DNA from: Silene latifolia
Taxonomy: Eukaryota; Streptophyta; Magnoliopsida; Caryophyllales; Caryophyllaceae
Length of the DNA: 64,000 nucleotides
Direction: 5' to 3'
Assembly: GCF_048544455.1 (NCBI RefSeq)
Contig: NC_133534.1
Coordinates: forward strand, 122,846,269 to 122,910,268
The position numbers and the translations under genes were made by a program. The notes beneath the pieces were generated by a model, which searched no databases, had not been told where the DNA came from, and saw only the letters and a program-made list of their open reading frames with translations. Shown here in pieces: positions 1 through 11,136 of this stretch (position 1 is the stretch's first letter; the number at the start of each line of letters is the position of its first letter).

Positions 1-1616
1 TCGCGACAAGTGATCAGCTACAACGTTCTCAGCCCCTTTCTTATCCTTAATCTGCAGGTCAAACTCCTGAAGAAGGAGTATCCATCTCAGTAGCCGCGGT
101 TTAGCCTCCTTCTTAGCAAGGAGATGCCTCAAAGCTGCATGGTCAGTAAAAACAGTGACTTCTGACCCAACTAAATAAGTACGAAACTTCTCTAAGGCAT
201 AAACTACAGCTAAAAGCTCCTTCTCAGTGGTAGTGTACTTCACTTGAGCCTCATCCAGAGTTCGGCTCGCATAGTAGATAGCATTCAAGGCTTTGTCTTT
301 CCTCTGGCCAAGCACTGCTCCTAGTGCATAGTCACTCGCGTCGCACATGATCTCAAACGGCAAGTCCCAGTTGGGAGGCTGTATGATCGGCGCAGAGACT
401 AAGGCCCGCTTTAACCCGTTAAAAGCGAGAAAGACAAGCGTCGATAAACACAAAAGGGGCATCTTTAAGCAAAGTTGTGTAAGTGGTTTAGCAATTTTGG
501 AGAAATCCTTGATAAACCGGCGATAAAAGCCAGCGTGACCAAGGAAGCTCCTCACCCCCTTAACATTAACAGGAGGTGGTAATTCTTTGAATCACTTCCA
601 CCTTTGCTTTGTCAACTTCTATTCCCCTATCGAAAACTAAGTGCCCTAGGACAACTCCCTCGTTGACCATAAAGTGGCACTTCTCCCGATTCAAAGACAA
701 GATTAACCTCAATACAAATACCGCAACACTTTCTCAAGGTTAGACAGACAAATCGGAAAAATAACTTCCATATACACTAAAGTCATCCATAAAAACTTCC
801 ATGATAGACTCAATATACTCTGAAAATATCCCCATCATACACCTTTGGAAGGTGGAAGGGGCATTGCACAAACCAAAAGGCATTCTGCGATATGCAAAAA
901 CGCCCTTAGGACAGGTAAATGTAGTCTTGGCCTCGATCGTCGGGTGGATAGGGATCCGAAAGAACCCCGAATACCCATCTAAATAGCGAGAAAAACTTAT
1001 GAGAAGCTAACCTTTCTACCATTTGATCAATAAAAGGAAGGGGAAAGTGATCTTTCTTGGTGGCGGCATTCACTGTCGTAGTCTATGCACATCCGCCAAC
1101 CAGTCACTACTCGGGTAGGTATTAATTCATTCTTCTCATTCTTAACTACAGTTGTCCCTCCTTTCTTCTTGGGACTACCCGTACACGGGCTTACCCATCT
1201 AGAATTTCCTACAGAATAAATAATACTGCGTCCAGCCTTCATTACCTCGCCCATCACAACATCCCGCATCTTCCGGTTCACCGACGCCGACCTTGTCCGC
1301 AAGGTTTGTGATCCTCCTCCACTCTATCCCGTGCATACAAATATCGGGACTAATCCCCGTGATATCATCCAGTGAATAGCCCATTGCCTTCCTGTTTTTC
1401 TTAAGTACAGCTAACAAAGAAGTCACCGATCATCACTAAGCTTGGCACTAACAATGACCGGATCTTCGCTCTCGTATCGTCTAGAAAAGCATATTTAAGA
1501 TGAGATGGGAGAGGCTTACGTTCTGGTACCTTTACCTCAATGGAGCAAAGAGTGCTGATCATTTGTTCCACCTGCTCCCCGTCATGCTCATCTAAATCAT
1601 CAACAAGCAAATCCAA
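1..1616 (-). pseudogene. pol: Broken pol of element 1: reverse transcriptase and RNase H
   Basis: Minus-strand translation gives the end of an RNase H domain at 90-1, closing in a [14 protein letters not shown]...ADHLSR block usual for Ty3/gypsy. Upstream is [11 protein letters not shown] at about 200-120. The RT catalytic motif is FMDD, with MDD at 790-782. The RT entry region is at about 1302-1080 (KNELIPTR, GWRMCIDY), preceded by the linker KPLPSHLKYAFL at about 1510 and GISPDICMH near 1340. These blocks lie in different frames, so several frameshifts and stops separate them. The product would copy the element RNA into DNA in virus-like particles, but this copy cannot make a full polyprotein. 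Integrase is not in the window. Confidence 0.85.
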
Positions 1617-3265
1617 CGCAGCGTCATCGTCCTCCTCGGGCTATCTCGCACACTCATCAAAAAGCATGAGAGCTTCCAAAGTGGGTCCTTCATAAAAGAA
1701 CCCGACCAGAAGTCATAAATAGATTCATCAATGATATCGACCGAATAACAAGTGTCCTCTATCATTGGGTGGGCTAAAGTGCTGGGCAAACTAAATATGA
1801 TAGCGTCATCCCCATCGCAAGGGTCGACGCCCTTGTCGACATCAATAACGGCCCCACCTGTACAAAGGAACAGTCTTCCTAAAATAATTTGGGTCCAAGG
1901 CGTCCTCGGCCTATATCCAAAACAATGAAATCTTGGGATGTAAAGCTTGCCTATTTTCACAGCACATCCTCCAAGACACCTAAAGGTCTCCTAACAGATC
2001 TGTCACCCATCCGTAGGGTAATGTTAGTTACCTTGAAGTGACTCATCTTCAATTTTCGTGACAGCGGGGGCTTAACACTAACACTGGCACCTAAATCGCA
2101 AAGGGCCTTATCAATAACCGTATTACCTATGACACAGGTAATAGAAAAGCTGCCCGGGTCTTTCATTTTTGGAGGGGCCTTATTTAACAGCAGGTTACTA
2201 GACTCTTCCATAAATGAAATCGTCTCAAATTCACTCAAATTTCTCTTACGCGTCACGATATCTTTCATAAACTTAGCGTAAGTGGGTACCTGAGTAACAA
2301 GTTCAGAAAAAGGAACGGTTACCTGGAGGTTCTTCACGATGTCCATGAACTTACCCATCTTGTTGCTCGACCTTTGCGTCCTTCAGACGACTTGGGAAAG
2401 GTACCCTGGTAGCGATGAGTGGTCCCGCAATCTTTTCCTTACCCTTATCGATGCGTGACGTCTCCACAGCAGGGGAAGATGACACGGTGGCGGTACTAGA
2501 TAGTAAATTGGAATTTCCGCCACTTACAGCACTGGGTCGAATACTTTTACTGGTCGATCGACCAGTTTCTTCTTCAATTTCATTCGATCGACCTGTCTTG
2601 ACACTCGATCGAGTGTCTTCTTCAGCATAGTTACTCGATCGACCAACTTGGAGTTCTGTACTTCTCGATCGACCGCCATTGTCACTCGATCGAGTGACTG
2701 GATGATTAGAACTGCTCGATCGAGTGGATGAGTTGCTCGATCGAGTGGTTACTGCACACGCAGCAAGTATTTCCTGCAAAAACTCGTCTAGATCATCATC
2801 TGAGTCATCATTAGCTGCCAAAACCTCGCCTTCTTCATGAGGAGGGTCATTTTGAAGGTTCATTGCACTGACTGGGTCGCAAATTGGAAGAGACTTGGTT
2901 TGATCCGTCGCGTGTGTCAACTGCGCGACTTGCTCTTTCAATTCCGATATAACCGTATCAGATTTATGTAACATGCTCATCATAATGGATTTCAACTCGG
3001 CTATTTCTTCTCTTGCAGAGGGAGAGACCGGTCGTGATACTGGCGTTGAAGGGGTAGCAACGCTCTTTATCTCTTCATATAGCTGGGAGAAAGGGACTCC
3101 CTGCTTGTACTTCTTATATGCAAGGGCGCGCTCTACTCCTGCCGTGCATTCATAAAGATCGTGTCCTTCCTCGCCACATCTACCACATGGCTCTGGATGC
3201 TCTGTAATCGTAGGCATATTGTCAAGCAACTTCCGAAGCAATAGCCAATCTGCAAAACCGATCAA
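1592..3265 (-). pseudogene. gag: gag C-terminal part and aspartic protease remnant of element 1
   Basis: The reading frame 3265-2351 (304 codons) begins shortly before a CCHC zinc knuckle (CGRCGEEGHDLYEC, about 3184-3143) and continues into a Ser/Arg-rich linker. It shifts frame near 2355 into the protease block, where ALCDLGASVSV near 2105-2065 is the active-site region; DLGA replaces the usual DTG/DSG, as is normal for this lineage. A second shift near 1960 leads to the conserved IILGRLFL...GGAVIDV segment near 1870. Only about 85 bp separate the PBS from this frame, against about 1.1 kb between PBS and zinc knuckle in A2, so the gag matrix/capsid core is deleted. The linker carries eight in-phase palindromes, listed separately. 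Confidence 0.82.
2551..2746. promoter_or_regulatory. Eight phased CGATCG palindromes inside the gag linker of element 1
   Basis: CGATCG cores start at 2555, 2585, 2606, 2636, 2666, 2687, 2717 and 2738, so spacings are 30, 21, 30, 30, 21, 30 and 21 bp. Flanks extend most cores to ACTCGATCGAGT or GGTCGATCGACC. Every spacing is a multiple of three, so each palindrome is read in the same phase and encodes TRSS, GRST or GRSS. A regulatory role is inferred; the spacing is seen directly. Confidence 0.6.
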
Positions 3266-3354
3266 AACTTTGCAGAAAGAATGAGATCAGCCTCAAGGAA
3301 TAAATTCCTCGAGGCAAAAGACAAACTTAATTTAAGCAACAAAATTGCGCCACC

Positions 3355-3372
3355 TCCCCGGCAACGGCGCCA
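3355..3372 (-). other. Primer-binding site of element 1 (tRNA-Asp type)
   Basis: On the minus strand it reads TGGCGCCGTTGCCGGGGA, an exact complement of the CCA-ended 3' terminus of plant tRNA-Asp(GUC). It starts five bases after the CA end of the 5' LTR. The complementarity is from established knowledge of that tRNA. Confidence 0.9.
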
Positions 3373-3377
3373 AAATT

Positions 3378-4756
3378 TGACACGTCTGTCAGACTGTCAA
3401 AAATAACCAACTGGTTCCAACTAACTAATATAGCTAGGGAAGTCGGGTCGAATCCACAGAGAGGTAGGAATTTGTCCGCTAAAACTAGGTTCGTCAAGGT
3501 AACCAATTTGGGGGTTTATAAAATGTGATTTCTAAACTAAGAGAGTGAAGAAAAGAGAAATAAAAGGGAGGAGGTTGACAGATAAAGGAGAATAGCTAAG
3601 ACAAGTGGTTCACCATAATCATCTGGTCGAGTAATCTAGGTCCCAGGTCAATGCGGTACGGTCTTAGGGGTAGCGAACGTCACCTTTCGGTCCTTAATTC
3701 ACCCTAAAGTGTAAACAGTTTAACTTTCGCCCTCGCTGCAATACTCTATTGTTCGCTACTAGTCTCCCCCTTCCAACCTTTCGGTCCAGGTCAAGGTCCA
3801 CTAAGAATAAGGGTCTAATTGCGTCGACTCAATTAGGCAATTACAATTATTTGTAGCATTTAAACAACAAAGACGGTACCGGCATTAATCTAGTAATTCG
3901 ATTACTCTCCCTTCAAATCATGGGTCCCCTATAGTCTTAGCTTAGGGAATTAGCTACTCATAATCATTGGATTAACAATTACAATAACCAAACAATTAAA
4001 ATTAAACATGATGAAAAATCTATTTGATTGAACAATTATAAAGTAAAGAGAGGAAGGAATTAAAAGCAATAAATACGATTAAGAAATAACTAGATTGATA
4101 ATACCGAATTCGAGTAGCAAGGTAGAGAATAGAAATCCAAAGAACAGTGACAAAGGTAACAGACGAAATGTACGTCGTAAAAGAGATCGATGTAACGTGA
4201 TGTTCTCCTCAGTCTTATACTGAGAAATTGTCTTAAACCTAATCTATGGACTGATTACAAAAGCCCATAAAAGATTAGGCGGAAATAAACCAAAAACACA
4301 CGAAATCCCCTCGATCGAGTAAAACGATTACTCGATCGAACGCCACGTCACTCGATCGAGCTAGCAAAATCCCTCGATCGAGCGCTGCTTGCAGAACATC
4401 CTCGATCGACTCCTTAAGCTGGTCGATCGACCAATCTTGAGTGTGTAAAGCATTCGATCGAGCACTAAAGCACTCGATCGAGCTATATAGGCGCATCAGG
4501 ACTTGGATATCTTCCTTAACTCAGCTCATACGTCCTCCAAGTGTAAGATTCCTAAACTCCGGCTCCTTATTTCCCATGAATGCATACAATTGGGACAATT
4601 AAGGCTCGATTTAGCTCCTCCTCGGTCAATTCCTGCAAATTACAATAAACGGACCAAAGTCGAATATTCGGGGGTATTTGTAGCCAGATGCTACATAAAA
4701 AGCACAGAAATGCGTGTAAAAATGAGGTGAAAACCTTATATAAAAGACACGCATCA
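3378..4756 (-). repeat. 5' LTR of element 1 (family A')
   Basis: 1379 bp. On the minus strand it begins TGATGCGTGTC, the same start as the family A LTRs at 8032, 13713 and 20631, and ends TGTCA just before the PBS. It shares the CTCTGTGG...CGACCCGACT block near its 3' end with family A but is otherwise diverged. Confidence 0.88.
4309..4484. promoter_or_regulatory. Eight phased CGATCG palindromes in the U3 of element 1
   Basis: CGATCG cores start at 4312, 4333, 4353, 4375, 4403, 4424, 4455 and 4475. Spacings are 21, 20, 22, 28, 21, 31 and 20 bp, close to two or three helical turns. Most are flanked as CTCGATCGAG. The count of eight matches the gag array of the same element. Confidence 0.6.
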
Positions 4757-5419
4757 CTTAGCCTTACCAAAAAGTAGAAACCATGAAAACCTATTTCGTG
4801 AGGGAATGCACTCGGCCACACCGGGGTACAAACCTTGTTACGTAGGGGATGTGGGTGATAAATGTCTATCCACCGAATTCATGTTGATGAGGGTTTCATC
4901 GGCCACACCGTGCCCAAGTTAATGTGGGTTTGGATCATGGACACATTTATTCGAAATTTGGATTGAACTAAACAAAAGTTTTTGATAAGGGTTTCATCGG
5001 CCACATCGTGCCCTTGTCGGATGTGTTTTGGGCTAAAGATAAATGTTAATGTAATTTTATCGACCAAGAGTTTTAAAAGTAGAATCGATTAAAGAGTTAA
5101 TCCACCGAGTTATATTTATAAGGGTTTCATCGGCCACACTGTGCCCAAGTTAATATGAATTTGGATCTTGGAATCATTTATCATAGTTGGGTAGAGGTCA
5201 CTATGTAAATGCTATACTTGTTTACAAGTATTATTATAACGATATATGTTAGTTTTCATCATTCCATTGTCGTATTGTTCTATTTCTTTACCTCAATTCA
5301 TATACGATATCATTTCGATTTTTGATTCAAATCTCCATTAAAACATCGTAACTAAAGACAAATATGAATTAGCTTCTAAAACCTCATATGAACCATTGCT
5401 AAGGATCTCTTGTAAAGAG
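4757..5419. other. Noncoding repeat-bearing stretch, flank of family B insertion
   Basis: No supported gene. It carries four degenerate copies of a GGCCACACCGTGCCC-like block (4814, 4901, 4998 and 5132), three preceded by GGGTTTCATC. The same sequence occurs at 10472-11136 and 23069-23734. At B1 the right-hand continuation (from 34564) is decayed Ty1/copia, so this stretch may be the 5' part of that copia element. That is an inference; I see no copia PBS or 5' LTR. Confidence 0.5.
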
Positions 5420-7159
5420 TGGTCGGGCTAAATATTTTCGGTAACTTGTCGTTAGGTGCACCTAGACCAAAACACAATTTATAGCTTCACAAACAACTCT
5501 ATAATTAGTAAAGAGGCAAGTAAAGGTCGGATCCCAAGGGACGGGAATTGAGATGAGATTTCTATTGCAACTAGTGGTGTCTTAGGGGTGTCACAATTTG
5601 TGTTGATGTAGAAGGTCACTAAACTAAATAGCAATGAAAGTAAACAAGCAAGATGAATTAAAAAGGGTTGTAAACAATTGATAAAAAGCACTAGGGTATC
5701 ATGGGATCATAAGGGATTCATGGGAATTGATCATACAAACATGTTCTCAAATTATAAGCAAGCAATTATTGTTGTGATGGATTGAGTTGGGTTATATCTT
5801 ACAATCCTAGGAAAGTTTGGGTCCCGGAGCCGAATCGATTAGATTGCACAACACCTACAAGTCGACTTAGTCTTCCCTACTAAACAACATGCATGGTCTA
5901 ATGAGACTCGAGTTGGTTTATGTCTTACAAGTCTCATTGAAAAGATAGGTGATGGCTAAAAAATGCAAGGATTCATAGGCTCGCATTTCATCAAACATAA
6001 CATGTGCATGAGTTGAGATCATAACAAGCAAGCAAATAAACCATGAAAGCATATTAATTTAAGCATGAATCATTCCCCATGTTGGTTTCCCCTAATTACC
6101 CATTAACCCTAGCAAAGGTACTACTCACTCATTATCATGTTGAACATGCTAGCAAGGTTGTCAATCATACCAACAAAGTGAAACATGATGAATAAATGAA
6201 AGTAATTAGCAATATATAAAAAGGGATTAAGAGAATTATACCTACTAATGATTCCAACAATAAAGCAAAGAATTAAAGAAGTACTTGATGCTTGATTGAG
6301 AGGTTGTCAATCTCCCAATAATAACCCAAATAATCTTCAATTACTGAAAATAAAGGATGAACAAAAGAGAGATTAAGGAAATAAAACTTGTATTAAAACT
6401 TGATTAATTGTTGATTACAATATTAAAGAGAGATTTGATTGATATTTACTATACTAAAGATTGCTAAGAAGAACATGCTCTTGTAATTAGACTAATGGGG
6501 TATTTATAGTGGGGATTAGGTGTAGAAATTAGGGTTAACTAAGGGCTTAAATGACGATTAAGTCCCAACTTAAGGAAACGCCGGTATTTTTGGAAGGATG
6601 GGCATCTTTCTCGAAGCTTGAAGAAGACGAAGTTGTGCTGCCTTGGAATCCGTGCGTCTTTAGCACGGGACGGCCGGATTCGCGGGTCTCTGCTCGGGCG
6701 TCTTGGGGAGAAGACGGGCGTCTTCTGGGGTTGCTGCCCGGGCGTCTTGGAGTGAAGACGCACGTATTGTGAAGGTGGAAGACGGGCGTCTTCAGGACAA
6801 TCCGCACGGATTGTTGGACAGTCACATTTCTTCTTCTTTTCTTCCCTTTTCTTCATAAAATCCTTGGGGATTTCCTCGGGGATACAAGGATTTTTCCTCA
6901 TCATTGCCCATCTACTATAGTATGTACAAAGGCCTTCTAATCTTGTCTCTCCTTGATGCTTGGTCATTGAATTCAATCAATTTATCCTCGTTTTGCCATG
7001 AAAATACAAGGTTTGCACTCCTTTCCTACCAAGGACACAAAACCTCAAAGAATATGTAAAACAAAGAACTAAAGACAATAAATGACTCAAATATGCACTA
7101 GAAAGCATGGGAACAGGGCTAATTCGGGGACTAAATATGCTCTAATTATGGTCACATCA
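5420..7159 (-). repeat. Family B LTR in tandem unit 1
   Basis: 1740 bp, TGGTCGG...GGTCACATCA on the plus strand. It is preceded by AAGAG (5415-5419), the same target sequence as B1. On the minus strand the TATA-like CTATAAATA lies near 6500 and the eight-module palindrome array at 6647-6812. It is followed by the family B polypurine tract, so it is the 3' LTR of a minus-strand element cut off at 7610. Small frames such as 6539-6976 are fortuitous. Confidence 0.88.
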
Positions 7160-7610
7160 AATATCCCCAAACCGAACCTTTGCTCGTCCCGAGTAAAGAG
7201 GTGACAAAGACTAGGACCATTATTTAAACTAACCTAATAACATAGCCGATATGAGACAATTAGCGGGTCTCACTCCGCCCCTTCAACTCACAACAAGACA
7301 ACCATAAGGTAGGATGCCTTCTTGCAAGGCAAGGTGGGTCTTGCCAAAATGGCGACACATCCAAACATTAAGCACACAAAAATAAATAATGGATGCATCT
7401 ACAAAAGAATAGCCACTTTCCTCATCTAAGTGCCGGAAATTATCTACAAGGGAAGCAATTCAAGGGTACACACTCCTTCATAGATGCAATTTCTTCAAAC
7501 TACTAAGCCTAGAAGGATACCAATAAATCACCTCCAAGTTGTGTCAAGCTAGGGTACCTTTGTCCTCAATCGTTAAATGCTTTTGTCATGAGTAGACTCC
7601 CTATGGTGTT
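7160..7610 (-). mobile_element. Truncated 3' internal end of a family B element
   Basis: Begins with the minus-strand polypurine tract (CCCCAAACCGAACC on the plus strand) and matches 25475-25925 of B1. It ends at 7610, the duplication breakpoint. Noncoding. Confidence 0.8.
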
Positions 7611-8026
7611 TTTATGCTCGAAATATGGATTTTTCATGATAAAAATCGAATTTAATTGTTAAATGGGTTAATATGAGATAAATTTCGAATCTGGTCATAG
7701 AAATTTAGTATGTTGTCACATGAAATTTTACAAGATGTGTGTAATATAATAGGCTATAATGAAGCCTTCATGCATGATTTATGAATTTTTGATGAAAAAT
7801 AGAATAAATAGTGACTTAATTAGTGAAAAATTGCTAAAACATACTTCATGACTAAGGAAAAACGTCACATGTTGCATTTTATTATCTTTTTCAGATTTAA
7901 AATTGAAAAGTTGATGAGTATATTTTTTTCTCATGTTTTTATGATTTTAATTGATAAATCCGATAAACCGCAACATAGTTTTTCCGATAAATTTTTCGAA
8001 ATTTTAACCTACGTTTTTGAACATTA
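7611..8026. other. AT-rich noncoding flank of the family A insertion
   Basis: Repeated at 13290-13707. No gene signal; possibly LTR or untranslated sequence of an older element that I cannot classify. Confidence 0.5.
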
Positions 8027-8031
8027 TGAGT

Positions 8032-9532
8032 TGATGCGTGTCTTTTATATGATGTTTTACATCCCATTTTACATGCATTTCAGAGCTCATTCATGTAGTT
8101 TATGCTACATTTCTCCTTATTTCCGTCTACTTCCGTATTTTTGTACATTATTGCAGAAATGTGAAGAATCCAGCGGGAATCGAGCTAAATCCATCCCCGA
8201 GTATCTTGCATTGCATTTGACGTGAAGTATTCGCTTAAGGAACGAGCTTGGTGCGCAATTCAAGGCCCAAAAGATAAATTCACGAGATTATAGAAGTCAA
8301 GTAGCAGCTCAAGCAGTCGATCGACCACTACCATTAGCCGATCGACCAACCATCGGGTTCCAGAAGCTACTGTTCATTGCTATTCAGTCGATCGACCAGT
8401 CTAGCGATCGATCGACTGATCGCTATTCCGCACGAGAATTAAAAGACCGTGAATCTTGAAGCCCAAAGTTATGTTAGGTTTAGGAAATAAAGTTACGTTA
8501 GTTGCTATATAACGTAACCTAGAAACATCAGTTTTGACATCAAGTTTTTACATTAAGTTTTACATACAATTATTTAGAAATAATTAGGGTTTGGGAAACT
8601 ATTTCGCATTGGATTTACGTTGTGACTTCAATCATTCCGTTACGATCCTTCTGCGATTTCGGTATTCACTTGCTCTATTTTCACTTCATCTTTATTGCAT
8701 CGTTAGTATAGGAATTGTTAGTTAGTCTCCCGAAACCGATTTATCTTTATTGTTAATTGTTTGTTCATTCGTTTTAAGCATGAAACCTTTTGTCTATTTC
8801 GTTAATTTCATTGTTGTTAGTATCATTAGTATGAGTAGCTAAATCAATTGTGCTAGGATGTAGGGGAGTTGTAGTGTAGGCGGCAATATAAAGAACACGG
8901 CCTGATTTGCGTGTTGGTCGATCGACCGCCATACCTGGTCGATCGACTGACCACGCGAGGTTTTTATTTTCGTTTTAATTGTTCAAATTCTTAATTCGAC
9001 GAATCGAGTGCACACGACTAGTTGAATGCTTAGGATAACACTGACCTATTAGATCGAGAGATAGGGACAGTTGTTAGATCACCAATTAAAATGACTAAAC
9101 TATGCTAAGATCGAAAGATAGGTAAAGTTTAGATTTTTAGTCACTTTTCAGGACGGGAGTCGGTATTAGTGATATTAGGGACTTATAGCGAGATCGAAAG
9201 GTGTTATCTGTTAAGAGTGGACCGAGAGGACCTCTTTATTTCCCGCCTCATGTGTTTGAATTAGACCTGTTTAATATGCTGCCGCCGAAACTATAATGAA
9301 CCAACCATCCTAGTACCTCTTTTATATTTGATTTTATATATTTCATTAGTCTACTTTTCTTTTATTTAGCTATAGACCAAACCCAATCAAACCCCCACCT
9401 TTTGTTACTTTAGACCGAATTTAAACAACTAGAAATTACGTCTGCCTCTCTGTGGTTCGACCCGACTGCCGCTAGATATAGTTGTAGTTGGAGATTATAA
9501 ATATTATTTTTGACACCTCACGACGGGTATCA
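8032..9532 (+). repeat. Solo LTR, family A
   Basis: 1501 bp, TGATGCGTG...GGGTATCA, flanked by the 5-bp target duplication TGAGT at 8027-8031 and 9533-9537. A TATATAA box lies at 8506-8512. CGATCG cores are at 8318/8339, 8389/8405-8409 and 8919/8940. There is no internal region. The same site in the next unit holds the full-length element A2 with the same TGAGT duplication, so the solo LTR most simply arose by LTR-LTR recombination. Confidence 0.93.
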
Positions 9533-9537
9533 TGAGT

Positions 9538-11136
9538 GTCGTGGTATTTTTCCAGAATGTTCATGAGTTTAAATTTCAAATTTCAAATTTATTTGAAATT
9601 TTTGTGATTTATTTGGAGTTTATGACATTTTTTGTAATTTTGAGTCCATTAATGAACAATTTTGAGAAATATAAGTTAATTATTGTTAATATGTTAGTGG
9701 AGACTAATTTTGAGTCCTAAGTTGGTTCGGGTAATTAACTTGTGCATAAATATGATTTTATGTAATTTATTTTGATTTTAAAAGGTTGAATCACGCAAAT
9801 CCGTAAAAACCGTTTAATATACGATATTGGTTCCTTAAAGGCGATTTAACATAAAATTGGGCATGTTCATACATATTATAATGCTGCATTTTATTTATGA
9901 TTGTCATAATTTTATTTTATGTAATTTTTGAATTATGTAATTTTACTTAGTATGGCCTTAGTTTTTTAATTGGTACTACCCGAAATATATGGGAATATCA
10001 ATTCGGTTGTAATTTATTGTGATCTCGTATCACCGTTTTTTAATTTAATAGATTTATTTTATTTTAATTACATATGTATAATAGGAAATTATGTAATTTG
10101 TTATGTAATTTATTTATTTCGGAGTTCCTTGAAGACGGTGTCACTCAAGGAAGACGATACATAAAGACAGTGTTACCTCGAGATGCGTGCCAAAACCGAA
10201 GTTCAAGGGACCAATGGAGTTGGTTTCCGAATATGTAATAGTTAATTAGATTTTCTATTTTAGGAAGGCCATACTAGGATTTAATTTATGCTTTGCATTT
10301 TATTTATATGTTGCATGCATCGCTAAATCGCCATAACTAAAACATGCATTGTCTTTTTAATCGAGTTTAACGACCGTGTCAATTACAATTATCGTAGTTC
10401 ACCGCTTTAGTTCACTTAAAACGTGATAGATAATTAATTGACATGACCTCTCGCTAAAAACAAACAATTGAGACTTAGCCTTACCAAAAACTAGAAACCA
10501 TGAAAACCTATTTCGTGAGGGAGTGCACTCGGCCACACCGGGGTACAAACCTTGTTACGTAGGGGAAGTGGGTGATAAATGTCTATCCACCGAAATCATG
10601 TTGATGAGGGTTTCATCGGCCACACCGTGCCCAAGTTAATGTGGGTTTGGATCATGGACACATTTATTCGAAATTTGGATTGAACTCAACAAAAGTTTTT
10701 GATATGGGTTTCATCGGCCACACCGTGCCCTTGTCGGATGTGTTTTGGGCCAAAGATAAATGTTAATGTAATTTTATCGACCAAGAGTTCTAAAACTAGA
10801 ATCGATTAAAGAGTTAATCCACCGAGTTATATTGATAAGGGTTTCATCGGCCACACCGTGCCCAAGTTAATATGAATTTGGATCTTGGAATCATTTATCA
10901 TAGTTGGGTAGAGGTCACTATGTAAATGCTATACTTGTTTACAAGTATTATTATAACGATAAATGTTAGTTTTCATCATTCTGTTGTCGTATTGTTCTAT
11001 TTCTTTACCTCAATTCATATACGATATCATTTCGATTTTTGATTCAAATCTCCATTAAAACATCGTAACTAAAGACAAATATGAATTAGCTTATAAAACC
11101 TCATATGAACCATTGCTAAGGATCTCTTGTAAAGAG
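9538..11136. other. Noncoding sequence between family A and family B insertions, unit 2
   Basis: AT-rich sequence repeated at 22139-23734. It includes the degenerate GGCCACACCGTGCCC blocks from about 10530. No open frame is convincing and no host gene is recognised. Confidence 0.5.

Larger units (their letters stand above)
1..4756 (-). mobile_element. Element 1: Ty3/gypsy Athila-type LTR retrotransposon, 3' part cut by window start
   Basis: Read on the minus strand the order is 5' LTR (4756-3378), PBS (3372-3355), gag remnant and protease (3265-1592), RT (about 1600-600) and RNase H (about 420-1). Integrase and 3' LTR would lie before base 1. It is the only element in the window with reverse transcriptase and RNase H sequence, though the frame is broken many times. 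The right LTR end (CA on the plus strand at 4755-4756) abuts sequence that is uninterrupted in the other tandem copies near 10472 and 23070, so it inserted into the first tandem unit. The TSD partner is outside the window; CTTAG at 4757 is the predicted duplicate. Confidence 0.9.
4757..7610. repeat. Tandem segment, first (left-truncated) unit
   Basis: Colinear and nearly identical with 10472-13289 and 23069-25925. It holds older noncoding sequence (4757-5419), a minus-strand family B LTR (5420-7159) and 451 bp of family B 3' internal sequence (7160-7610). The left side is replaced by the LTR of element 1. At 7610 it switches abruptly to unrelated AT-rich sequence, where the third unit instead continues into intact element B1. 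Confidence 0.82.

Noticed and set aside
3355..3372. Possible tRNA gene fragments at PBS positions (also 15225, 32798, 46236, 52868 and 57867)
   Set aside because: Only 18 bases match the tRNA-Asp 3' end, always directly after an LTR, as expected of primer-binding sites. No cloverleaf or A/B boxes nearby.
5479..5691. Hydrophobic 70-codon frame at the end of family B LTRs (also 23794 and 46426)
   Set aside because: Lies in the LTR R/U5 part, preserved only because the LTRs are recent copies; no supporting codon pattern.
6539..6976. Open frames of 60-145 codons repeated in each family B LTR (also near 12377, 24881, 33947 and 47605)
   Set aside because: They run through the palindrome array on both strands, which gives overlapping open frames by composition. 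No family similarity, and starts are not conserved in diverged copies.
7848..8225. 125-codon frame crossing the left end of the solo family A LTR
   Set aside because: It spans a junction between host flank and LTR, so it postdates the insertion; its LTR half recurs in each family A LTR by copying.
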